This document shows positions 1 to 6,050 of a DNA stretch of 7,154 nucleotides, piece by piece; positions within the stretch are counted from its first letter, which is position 1, and the number at the start of each line of letters is the position of its first letter. The position numbers and the translations under genes are program-made. The notes under the pieces are model-generated. The model saw only the letters and a list, made by a program, of their open reading frames with translations. It ran no database searches and had not been told where the DNA came from. The DNA is from JABWCE01 sp046154525 (GTDB lineage: Bacteria; Bacteroidota; Bacteroidia; NS11-12g; UBA9320): positions 1 through 7,154 of the forward strand of contig JBJXDS010000115.1 of assembly GCA_046154525.1 (NCBI GenBank). The letters are read 5' to 3'.

Positions 1-269
1 ATATTATCTTCAAAGTTTCCGGTGGTTATCAAACGAGCCAGTTCCTTGTCATAGATTGGTGATGGATTTGACTTTAAAGCTGTTTCTAATGCTTGGTTTA
101 CAAGTTTATTTCTTGCAACCAGATTAGCTAGTTCTGCCTCAGATAAGTTTGGTGTAACGATATCCAACAAGTAAGTTTTTACACCGGCATTGGCAAAATG
201 ACAGGCCAATCGGCTACCCATTACTCCTGAACCCAAAATAGCTATTTTTTTAATTTTTCTATTGATCAC
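1..269 (-). CDS. fadN: 3-hydroxyacyl-CoA dehydrogenase/enoyl-CoA hydratase, FadN-type (partial, N-terminus only)
   Basis: Only the first 89 residues lie in the window; the rest runs off the left edge. The protein opens with a short basic stretch and a Rossmann nucleotide-binding fold: GSGVMG at residues 13-18 is the GxGxxG motif, and Asp36 at the end of the second strand (YLLDI) is where NAD ribose is normally bound. The following VNQALETALKSNPSPIYD and TGNFEDN segments match what I recall of Bacteroidota and Bacillus FadN proteins, which are about 800 aa and carry the dehydrogenase at the N-terminus and the hydratase at the C-terminus. Known role of the family: the two middle steps of fatty-acid beta-oxidation in the cytosol. 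The start is GTG at 269, because an in-frame TAA lies just upstream and no ATG is available. The gene begins 15 bp after the lipoprotein stop, so co-transcription is likely. The C-terminal half, catalytic residues and full length cannot be checked here. Confidence 0.88.
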   Translation of the reverse strand, partial: MINRKIKKIAILGSGVMGSRLACHFANAGVKTYLLDIVTPNLSEAELANLVARNKLVNQALETALKSNPSPIYDKELARLITTGNFEDN

Positions 270-284
270 GGTACTATTATTATT

Positions 285-722
285 TTATTTGAACGGGCTT
301 GCTGCTTCTACTTTTCTTGCATAAAACTCCATATTACCTGTTGGTAGGCCTCCTTCGGGATGTCCTTTAGTTAAAATTATTAAAGAATCTTTTCTATTAT
401 ATCCAATTTGAACATCCGGTTGACTATGTAATTTATAAACAATTAAACTGTCATTTATTAAATACTCAATTAAATCGTCCGTGAATTCAAGTTTATTAAA
501 TCTATAATAGGAAACTTTTTTGTGATTAAGGATAACAAAGCTATTGCTATCTGGAGGCATCTTTTCTTTTGAAACAAATTCCACTTTCATATATTGTTTC
601 CAGAGTTCATCCTTACTTTCAGTAACCGTCGCTTCCATGTTATTTTTTGTACGTTTATTGATATGGTTGCATGCAATAAATGCAAAAAGTATAAATGCAG
701 GGAGTATAAATTTATATTTCAT
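285..722 (-). CDS. small lipoprotein of unknown function
   Basis: A 145-aa protein with a clear lipoprotein signal: basic MKYK, a hydrophobic stretch (residues 5-16) and a lipobox FIAC with the lipidated Cys at residue 18. The mature part is about 127 residues, polar and charged, rich in Lys, Asp and Glu, with alternating hydrophobic segments (SFVILNHKKVSYYRF, DSLIVYKL, DSLIILTKGHPEGG) that suggest a small beta-rich domain. No acidic residues follow the Cys, so the Bacteroidota surface-export signal is not evident and a periplasm-facing location is more likely. I do not recognise a family. It sits 37 bp after the regulator gene and 15 bp before fadN on the same strand, which suggests a link to fatty-acid uptake or envelope lipids, but this is inference from position only. 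A near-match to a -7 box upstream has one T too many, so I do not call a separate promoter. Confidence 0.72.
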   Translation of the reverse strand: MKYKFILPAFILFAFIACNHINKRTKNNMEATVTESKDELWKQYMKVEFVSKEKMPPDSNSFVILNHKKVSYYRFNKLEFTDDLIEYLINDSLIVYKLHSQPDVQIGYNRKDSLIILTKGHPEGGLPTGNMEFYARKVEAASPFK

Positions 723-759
723 ATGTAATTTATTTCAAAAAATAGTGGTCAGTAATTAT

Positions 760-1335
760 TCAAATTACGAGTTGCTTGTTTTTTAATTCTTCAAATTCCT
801 TAACCAAATTTTCCTGAACATGAGTCAAATAATCTGCATTGTTATGAATACGCATCATCAGTACAGCCCCTTCAATAGTCATTATAGCTCTATCAGCTTG
901 ATCGGCTGCAATTTTTTCATCGCAAACTTGGCTGTACAAATGAACAAAAGCAAGTTTCCAATCTATGAAGAATCCAATAATAATTTCCTTAAATTTAGGG
1001 TTACTAACAACTGTTTCAGTCCCAATCATTGCCATAAAGCATCCACCTGGACCTTCCAAAAATTGTTCTTCTGATTTACGGGCTAATCGATCTAATCTTT
1101 TTTCAACAGTCCATTCTTTATTATAGGCTATTGCAAATACTTTCTCAACAAAATACTGTTTTAGGTATAAAAGAACCTCTTTCATCAATTCATCTTTTGA
1201 TATAAAATGATGGTATAAACTTCCTTTTAAAAGTCCACACGCAGAAGCAATATCTGAAATAGAAGTAGCACCGTATCCTTTATCTTTAAAAACAGGTATG
1301 GATTTTTTTATAATATCTATCTTCGTTAACGCCAA
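760..1335 (-). CDS. TetR/AcrR family transcriptional regulator
   Basis: DNA-binding repressor of the TetR class. With the chosen start it has 191 aa, normal for the family. The N-terminal helix-turn-helix is plain: YGATSISDIASACGLLKGS followed by LYHHFISKDELM (roughly residues 21-51), the family's best-conserved stretch. The ligand-binding C-terminal part contains GPGGCFMAMIGTE and FKEIIIGFFIDW, a pattern seen in NemR/AcuR-like members. No ATG lies near the domain start. I choose TTG at 1335 (M-ALTKIDIIKKS), because a promoter -7 box at 1354-1361 includes the next upstream TTG (1356), which would therefore lie before the transcription start. Beginning at 1356 would add seven residues. The frame stays open up to an ATG at 1500, but those extra residues are encoded by intergenic repeats and the operator. 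The gene leads a likely operon with the lipoprotein and fadN, so fatty-acid metabolism is the probable target and an acyl-CoA a plausible ligand (inference). Confidence 0.87.
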   Translation of the reverse strand: MALTKIDIIKKSIPVFKDKGYGATSISDIASACGLLKGSLYHHFISKDELMKEVLLYLKQYFVEKVFAIAYNKEWTVEKRLDRLARKSEEQFLEGPGGCFMAMIGTETVVSNPKFKEIIIGFFIDWKLAFVHLYSQVCDEKIAADQADRAIMTIEGAVLMMRIHNNADYLTHVQENLVKEFEELKNKQLVI

Positions 1336-1353
1336 AGTTTTTTTTAAGTGCTT

Positions 1354-1385
1354 CAAAATTAAATGAAAAATATTAATAAAACAAA
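1354..1385 (-). promoter_or_regulatory. Bacteroidota-type promoter of the tetR-lipoprotein-fadN operon
   Basis: Read on the minus strand, TTTG (1385-1382) is followed after a 20-nt spacer by TAATTTTG (1361-1354). This matches the phylum consensus of a -33 TTTG and a -7 TAnnTTTG box with about 19-20 nt between them. Transcription would begin near 1347, about 12 nt before the chosen TTG start. The -33 box lies inside the 16-bp palindrome, so a bound repressor would block polymerase. No other box pair of this quality lies upstream of these three genes. Confidence 0.6.
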
Positions 1386-1394
1386 CGTTTGTTT
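1379..1394. promoter_or_regulatory. perfect 16-bp palindrome, probable TetR operator
   Basis: AAACAAACGTTTGTTT is its own reverse complement over all 16 bases. The size and symmetry fit the dyad operators bound by TetR-family dimers. It covers the -33 box of the promoter and lies 44 bp upstream of the regulator's chosen start, the classic layout for autorepression. Direct binding is inferred, not shown. It is about 190 bp from the leuS -7 box, so control of leuS is unlikely. Confidence 0.65.
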
Positions 1395-1404
1395 GGTGAT
1401 TTAA

Positions 1405-1475
1405 TTTGGAGTTTGAAAATTTGGAGTTTGAAAATTTGGAGATTTGAAAATTTGGAGATTTGGAAATTTGAAGAT
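1405..1475. repeat. tandem 15-16 bp repeats, unit TTTGGAG(A)TTTGAAAA
   Basis: Four consecutive units can be read: 1405-1419, 1420-1434, 1435-1450 and 1451-1466, with a partial fifth to about 1475. The first two are identical 15-mers; the third gains an A; the fourth has GG for GA. They lie in the divergent intergenic region between the regulator and leuS. Read on the minus strand they give an Asn/Ser/Phe/Lys-rich open frame (SKFSNSKFSNSK) that is almost certainly not translated. Confidence 0.8.
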
Positions 1476-1512
1476 GTTTATTGAGAGAGGAAAATTTCAA
1501 CTTCCGAAGGCA

Positions 1513-1576
1513 TTTTCAAATTTTCAAATCCAAATCATCACATTAATCTGTTTCCAAATCTCCAAATTTCCAAATC
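1513..1576. repeat. same repeat family in inverted orientation; forms a long inverted repeat with 1441-1466
   Basis: Two blocks (1513-1536 and 1551-1576) carry the reverse complement of the units upstream. Bases 1551-1576 pair with 1441-1466 over 26 positions with one mismatch (position 1447), leaving an 84-nt loop. The 1513-1530 block can compete for the same left arm. The structure ends 9 bp before the leuS -7 box. It may form a cruciform or a folded RNA, but there is no U-tract to make it a standard terminator. Confidence 0.7.
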
Positions 1577-1585
1577 GAGAATGAG

Positions 1586-1593
1586 TATTTTTG
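1586..1593 (+). promoter_or_regulatory. -7 box of the leuS promoter
   Basis: TATTTTTG fits TAnnTTTG exactly and is followed by CACCACCACA and the leuS ATG, only 10 nt after the box. The transcript leader would be just a few nucleotides, in keeping with absence of a Shine-Dalgarno site. No convincing TTG is present 17-23 nt upstream, so the -33 element is weak or missing. Confidence 0.5.
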
Positions 1594-1603
1594 CACCACC
1601 ACA

Positions 1604-4366
1604 ATGAGTGCTTACAATTTTACAGAAATAGAAAAAAAATGGCGGGAAATCTGGGAGAAAAACCAGGTTTATAAAGTTACCGAGCAATTTGATAAACCCA
1701 AATATTATGTATTGGATATGTTTCCTTACCCAAGCGGTGCAGGTTTGCATGTTGGACACCCATTAGGATATATAGCCAGCGATGTGGTTGCCCGATTTAA
1801 AAGGTTACAAGGATTTAATGTATTGCACCCTATGGGTTTTGATGCCTTTGGATTGCCAGCCGAGCAATATGCGGTTGAAACTGGCCAGCATCCGGCAGTG
1901 ACCACCGATAAAAACATTGAAAGGTATAAAGAACAGCTGAAGAAAATTGGGCTTTGTTATGATTGGGAAAGGGAAGTAAAAACCAGTGATCCTAATTATT
2001 ATAAATGGACGCAATGGATTTTTTTACAGTTATACAAGAGTTGGTTTAACCCTGAAACTAATAAGGCAGAGCCCATTGAAGGTCTCATAGAATTATTTAA
2101 AAATGGAAAAGAAAATAAATTTGGCAAATACTGGAATGAACTAAGTGAAATAGACCAACAAAAAGAATTAACTCAACATCGGCTGGCTTACAAAGATGAA
2201 TCTTATATCAACTGGTGCGAAGCATTGGGAACCGTTTTGGCCAATGATGAGGTGGTAAATGGAGTATCAGAAAGAGGTGGTCACCCTGTAGAACGAAAAC
2301 TCATGAGCCAATGGTTTTTGAGAATAACTAAATATGCCGATCGCTTATTGGAAGGGTTGGAAACTGTTGATTTTCCTGATAGTTTAAAGGAAATGCAGAA
2401 GAACTGGATTGGAAGGAGTGAAGGGGCTTCCGTTAGCTTTAAACTTGTGGGGCAACCAAACTCAATAGTTATTTTTACTACAAGACCCGATACCATCTTT
2501 GGCGTTTCATTTATGGTTCTTGCCCCCGAACATCCTTTGGTAGAACAAATAACTTCACCCAAACAAAAATCAGTAGTAATTGATTATGTCAATTACTGTA
2601 AATCCCGATCCGAACTGGAGCGAAAATCAGAAACCAAAGAAATAACCGGAGCCTTTACCGGGGCTTATGTTCAGCATCCGATTACAGGAAATGATATACC
2701 AGTTTATATTGCAGAATATGTGTTGATGGGCTATGGAACCGGAGCTATAATGGCAGTGCCTTGTGGTGATAGTCGGGACCATGCTTTTGCTTTGAAATTT
2801 GGGATTCCCATTCCTAATATTTTTGATGGTATAGACGTAAGTGAAAAAGCATACGAAGAAAAAACGGGTAAAATTGCAAACTCAAGCTGCGATGGGTTCT
2901 CTATTGATGGACTAAGTATTTCAGAAGCAAAGCAAAAAGTCCTTGAAGAATTTGAAGATTTAGGTATTGGAACCAAACAAATAAATTACCGGATGCGCGA
3001 TGCCGGTTTCAGTCGCCAACGCTACTGGGGTGAGCCTTTCCCCATATCTTATAAAAATGAAATTGCCGTTCCGGATGCTTTGGAAAATCTTCCGATTACT
3101 TTGCCTGAAGTAAAAAGCTATAAACCTTCCGGTGATGGAAAATCACCACTTTCCACTATTCCTGACTGGGTAAATATGCTAAATGGAAATATTCGTGAAA
3201 CCGATACCATGCCGGGCTATGCCGGTAGCAGCTGGTATTATTTAAGGTATATGGATCCCCAAAATCCCGATACATTTTGCGATAAGCAAAAATCGGATTA
3301 CTGGCAACAGGTGGATTTGTATATTGGGGGAGCCGAACATGCCGTAGGGCATTTGCTTTACTCGCGGATGTGGTGCAAAGTATTGCATGATTTGGGGTTT
3401 ATAAGTTTTGATGAACCGTATAAAAAACTGGTAAATCAGGGAATGATTGGTGGCGTGGTTTATCATTTCTATTACGACAAAACTGCAAGAAAAATTTACA
3501 GCGACAGCCTTAAGATAGATAGAAGCGATTTGCTACAATTTAAAGTTCCCAACGAATATGTGAATGATGATGAAACGTTTTCAAAAGAGGGAATGGATGC
3601 ATTTTGTAACGAGTTTACCCAGTTCAAAGGCTATGAATTTGTGATGGACAATGGAACTTTCACTTTTGAAAAAGCCATTACCAAAATGAGCAAACGCCTG
3701 AGAAACGTGGTTAACCCTGATGAAATAATATCCAAATATGGCGCCGATACCTTCCGTATGTATGAAATGTTTTTGGGTCCAATTGATCAAGACAAACCAT
3801 GGAATACCAAAGGAATCGATGGTGTAAGCCGGTTTATAAAACGTTTTTGGGCATATTGTATTGATGAAAACGGAACTATTCTTTTAAATAACGAACCCGC
3901 CAACGAAGCAGCTTTAAAAATAATAAACCGCACCCTTAAAAAAATAGCCGAGGATATTGAAAAATATTCCTTTAATACCTGTGTCAGTTCGTTTATGATA
4001 TGCCTCAATGAACTGCAAACTCAAAAGTGCCGCAACCGCGAAGTTTTTGAAAAATTCCTGATAATGCTAAGTCCATTTGCACCGCATACTGCCGAAGAAC
4101 TATGGCACAGAATAGGAAATACAAGTACCATTTTGGATACATCTTACCCATCGGTTGATGAAAAATACTTAACCGACGATACCTTTAATTATCCTATTTC
4201 CATCAATGGTAAAACCCGAATCATTCTGCCATTTGCCCTGGATGCCGACTCGGCCGAAATAGAAAAAACAGTTTTAGCCGATGCCACCGTAATAAAATGG
4301 ATGGACGGCAAACCACTTAAAAAATTTATTTTGGTAAAGGGACGAATTGTGAATGTGGTAGTGTAA
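1604..4366 (+). CDS. leuS: leucyl-tRNA synthetase
   Basis: Class I aminoacyl-tRNA synthetase that activates leucine with ATP and charges tRNA-Leu in the cytosol; essential. All expected parts are visible. The ATP-binding HIGH motif is HVGH at residues 49-52, in PYPSGAGLHVGHPLGY. An insert of about 45 residues follows in the catalytic core (149-195, NPETNKAEPIE to HRLAY), of a kind I associate with Bacteroidota enzymes. The editing domain has the threonine-rich motif TTRPDT (292-297) and the conserved Asp392 in AVPCGDSRD. RQRYWG is at 471-476, and the second ATP loop is KMSKR at 694-698. The anticodon-binding part has LSPFAPHTAEELWH (822-835), and the small C-terminal domain ends in ILVKGRIVNVVV. 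At 920 aa it exceeds the roughly 860 aa of the E. coli enzyme, mainly through the core insert. The ATG fits the usual short N-terminus (YNFTEIEKKW). It is transcribed alone, divergent from the regulator and convergent with the next gene. Confidence 0.98.
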   Translation: MSAYNFTEIEKKWREIWEKNQVYKVTEQFDKPKYYVLDMFPYPSGAGLHVGHPLGYIASDVVARFKRLQGFNVLHPMGFDAFGLPAEQYAVETGQHPAVTTDKNIERYKEQLKKIGLCYDWEREVKTSDPNYYKWTQWIFLQLYKSWFNPETNKAEPIEGLIELFKNGKENKFGKYWNELSEIDQQKELTQHRLAYKDESYINWCEALGTVLANDEVVNGVSERGGHPVERKLMSQWFLRITKYADRLLEGLETVDFPDSLKEMQKNWIGRSEGASVSFKLVGQPNSIVIFTTRPDTIFGVSFMVLAPEHPLVEQITSPKQKSVVIDYVNYCKSRSELERKSETKEITGAFTGAYVQHPITGNDIPVYIAEYVLMGYGTGAIMAVPCGDSRDHAFALKFGIPIPNIFDGIDVSEKAYEEKTGKIANSSCDGFSIDGLSISEAKQKVLEEFEDLGIGTKQINYRMRDAGFSRQRYWGEPFPISYKNEIAVPDALENLPITLPEVKSYKPSGDGKSPLSTIPDWVNMLNGNIRETDTMPGYAGSSWYYLRYMDPQNPDTFCDKQKSDYWQQVDLYIGGAEHAVGHLLYSRMWCKVLHDLGFISFDEPYKKLVNQGMIGGVVYHFYYDKTARKIYSDSLKIDRSDLLQFKVPNEYVNDDETFSKEGMDAFCNEFTQFKGYEFVMDNGTFTFEKAITKMSKRLRNVVNPDEIISKYGADTFRMYEMFLGPIDQDKPWNTKGIDGVSRFIKRFWAYCIDENGTILLNNEPANEAALKIINRTLKKIAEDIEKYSFNTCVSSFMICLNELQTQKCRNREVFEKFLIMLSPFAPHTAEELWHRIGNTSTILDTSYPSVDEKYLTDDTFNYPISINGKTRIILPFALDADSAEIEKTVLADATVIKWMDGKPLKKFILVKGRIVNVVV

Positions 4367-4381
4367 GATACATTTATTTTT

Positions 4382-4948
4382 CTATCCCAACCTCCTGCTC
4401 AATATTCCCAAAACATTTTGATACATAAAATTGGCCGTCCCTTTCCGCCAATCAATTGTGTCTAAATCGCCACCGTAATTTACGTAGTAATCAATTTTGT
4501 ATTTTGAAAATTCTTGTAAAACATGCTCCCTAAAATTAATAAAGGCTATCCATCCATCTTCCACATCCTGAAACCACTCTTCATAATAGTCATCTCCTGA
4601 AGCATGAAAATTAAGAACATTTTCACCAATAATTATAAATTTAGAAATGCCCTCAGCCATAAAAATATCAATCACATCCCGTTTTAAAAACATTATATCA
4701 TTATTGATGCAATCGTTCCATTCGCCAAGCATTTCTATAATTACAAAACCTTCATTGTAATCGGCATTTAATACTTTTAAATAAAGGGTTTCTGTTCCAA
4801 AATCGTCCCATTGCGGATGTATATAGTGGCCATAAATAGTATTTGTAAAATAAACTTCCGAGTATTCCCTTTGATAAAAAGGGGACCGGGCATCTTCTTC
4901 CGATTTATATAAATGAAGCCAATGGTAGAAAGGTTCTATTGTGTGCAT
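4382..4948 (-). CDS. conserved Bacteroidota protein of unknown function
   Basis: A 188-aa acidic, soluble protein without signal peptide or membrane segment, so probably cytosolic. It is rich in aromatic and acidic residues. Notable stretches are EEDARSPFYQREYSE (17-31), YGHYIHPQWDDFGTETLYLK (39-58), GEWNDCINNDIMFLKRDVID (75-94), KFIIIGENVLNFH (103-115) and DDYYEEWFQDVEDGW (119-133). The alternation of predicted strands and helices suggests an alpha/beta fold. I recall similar proteins across Bacteroidota, always without assigned function, and see no catalytic signature I can name. It follows the glycosyltransferase gene after 46 bp on the same strand with no exact -7 box of its own, so co-transcription is likely. 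Its stop lies 15 bp from the end of convergent leuS. ATG at 4948 is the only sensible start, since the conserved region begins within ten residues. Confidence 0.82.
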   Translation of the reverse strand: MHTIEPFYHWLHLYKSEEDARSPFYQREYSEVYFTNTIYGHYIHPQWDDFGTETLYLKVLNADYNEGFVIIEMLGEWNDCINNDIMFLKRDVIDIFMAEGISKFIIIGENVLNFHASGDDYYEEWFQDVEDGWIAFINFREHVLQEFSKYKIDYYVNYGGDLDTIDWRKGTANFMYQNVLGILSRRLG

Positions 4949-4953
4949 TACTT

Positions 4954-4990
4954 AATTTGAAAATTAATCAATTTGAAAATTGAAAATTTA
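4954..4990. repeat. short AT-rich direct repeat between two genes
   Basis: AATTTGAAAATT occurs at 4954-4965 and 4970-4981 (16-bp period), followed by a shortened GAAAATTT. The core TTTGAAAATT is the same as in the units near 1405-1475, so this may be a degenerate member of that intergenic repeat family. Chance in AT-rich DNA is possible. Confidence 0.45.
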
Positions 4991-4994
4991 TCTT

Positions 4995-5930
4995 TTACAA
5001 TTCACCATCCTTCTCACAATTCGTTTCATCCACTATGTACAATGGCCTGTTTCGGATATTATCATAAATGCGACTGATGTATTCACCAATAATTCCGATA
5101 CCAATTAATTGAATGCCGCCAATAAAAACAATGGTAATCATAAGCGACGACCAACCCGGTTCATAATCTTTAAGAACATAGCGGCTATAAAGAGTATAAA
5201 CAATTAGAAAAAAGCCAACAAAGGCACAAACAAACCCTGAAATGGTGGCTACCCGTAAAGGGAAATTGGAAAAAGAGGTAATGCCGTCCATGGCCAGCCG
5301 AAACATCTTTCTAAAGGTATAACCTGTATTTCCCGCCATCCGTTCATCCCGGTCGTATTCAACAAACGTTTGCCTAAATCCAACCCAGGCCATTTGCCCC
5401 CGCAAAAACTTTTGTTTTTCAGGCATTTTATTTATTTGTTCCACCACCTTGCGATGGATAATTCTGAAATCGCCCGTATCCAGCGGAATATCAATTGACG
5501 TGAGCCTTGCCATAGTTTTATAAAACCAACGGGCAGTTATTAATTTTAAAATAGATTCCCCTTTGCGGCTTTTGCGTTTGGCATACACAATTTCAAACCC
5601 CTCGGTTAATTTTTTATAAAGTTCTGGGATAAGTTCTGGAGGGTCTTGACCATCGGCATCAATAATTACCACCTCGGTTCCTTTACATAAATCCAACCCT
5701 GCCGATACAGCTATTTGATGCCCAAAGTTGCGACTAAAATTTATATATTTTACATAAGAAAAATTCTTGGCTAACCCTTTGATTACTGAAATAGATTGAT
5801 CTTTGCTGCCATCGTTAACATATATAAGTTCAAAAGGTTGCCCTGTTTTTTCCAAAGCGGTTTTTAACCTTTCAAATAATAAAGGAATATTTTTTTCTTC
5901 GTTAAATATGGGAATTATAACGCTAATCAT
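4995..5930 (-). CDS. family 2 glycosyltransferase, polyprenyl-phosphate type (GtrB/ArnC/DPM1-like)
   Basis: A 311-aa membrane-anchored GT-A fold enzyme. The N-terminus SVIIPIFNEEKNI begins the nucleotide-sugar binding domain, NDGSKD (39-44) contacts the nucleotide, and DADGQDPPE (91-99) holds the metal-binding DxD. SRNFGHQIAVSAGLD (66-80) and DTGDFR (151-156) are typical of the polyprenyl-phosphate branch. Two C-terminal membrane helices follow at about 227-250 and 261-281, then the usual tail GEYISRIYDNIRNRPLYIV. Known members move a sugar from a nucleotide donor to undecaprenyl or dolichyl phosphate on the cytoplasmic face, for later use in envelope glycans or lipid A changes. The exact sugar cannot be read from sequence. 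The usual motif is DADLQDPPE; here Gly94 replaces Leu. ATG at 5930 sits 7 nt after a -7 box, and the conserved domain begins at residue 2. It lies between the barrel-protein gene and the 188-aa protein gene, likely leading a two-gene transcript. Confidence 0.93.
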   Translation of the reverse strand: MISVIIPIFNEEKNIPLLFERLKTALEKTGQPFELIYVNDGSKDQSISVIKGLAKNFSYVKYINFSRNFGHQIAVSAGLDLCKGTEVVIIDADGQDPPELIPELYKKLTEGFEIVYAKRKSRKGESILKLITARWFYKTMARLTSIDIPLDTGDFRIIHRKVVEQINKMPEKQKFLRGQMAWVGFRQTFVEYDRDERMAGNTGYTFRKMFRLAMDGITSFSNFPLRVATISGFVCAFVGFFLIVYTLYSRYVLKDYEPGWSSLMITIVFIGGIQLIGIGIIGEYISRIYDNIRNRPLYIVDETNCEKDGEL

Positions 5931-5937
5931 TGAGAGG

Positions 5938-5945
5938 CAAAAGTA
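5938..5945 (-). promoter_or_regulatory. -7 box of the glycosyltransferase promoter
   Basis: On the minus strand TACTTTTG fits TAnnTTTG exactly, and its last G is 7 nt before the ATG at 5930. The transcript would therefore have almost no leader. No TTG lies at a suitable distance upstream, so the -33 element is not evident. It supports the glycosyltransferase being transcribed separately from the barrel protein upstream. Confidence 0.5.
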
Positions 5946-5974
5946 ATATTATAGATTTAAGACTGAAAGATTTA

Positions 5975-6035
5975 AGTATTAAGACTAAAATATTTAATTA
6001 CATGTAAAACATCGTATGTCTTACATCTTAATACT
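5975..6035. repeat. nested inverted repeats in the gap after the barrel-protein gene; possible terminator
   Basis: An inner hairpin has arms ATGTAAAACAT (6002-6012) and ATGTCTTACAT (6016-6026) with a 3-nt loop and 10 of 11 positions paired. An outer pair, AGTATTAAGA (5975-5984) and TCTTAATACT (6026-6035), is perfectly complementary. Just beyond, AGATTTAAG repeats at 5953-5961 and 5968-5976. The hairpin begins about 15 bp after the barrel-protein stop, where a terminator would be expected, but no clear U-run follows on the minus strand and the stem is AT-rich, so termination is only a possibility. Confidence 0.5.
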
Positions 6036-6050
6036 AATCATCTTTAATTT

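Noticed and set aside
723..759. Separate promoter for the lipoprotein
   Set aside because: The closest match to a -7 box has one extra T (TATTTTTTG) and no suitable -33 element; co-transcription with the regulator explains the layout better.
544..1074. Plus-strand open frames (544-786 and 820-1074) antisense to the lipoprotein and regulator
   Set aside because: They have no recognisable protein features and overlap genes with clear signal peptide or helix-turn-helix evidence on the other strand.
1357..1500. N-terminal extension of the TetR protein from an ATG at 1500
   Set aside because: The 48 or more extra residues are encoded by intergenic tandem repeats, the palindromic operator and the promoter; TetR proteins do not carry such an extension.
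1405..1576. CRISPR array
   Set aside because: The 15-16 bp units are directly tandem with no unique spacers, and no cas genes are nearby.
1395..1603. T-box or other riboswitch controlling leuS
   Set aside because: The predicted leader is only a few nucleotides, and I see no T-box consensus or specifier-stem arrangement; this class is also not expected in Bacteroidota.
1538..1759. Minus-strand open frame of 73 codons across the leuS start
   Set aside because: It lies antisense to the conserved leuS N-terminus and the inverted repeats, with no domain-like content; a shadow frame.
4367..4381. Bidirectional terminator between leuS and the convergent 188-aa gene
   Set aside because: The 15-bp gap has a T-rich run on the plus strand but no inverted repeat in or near it.
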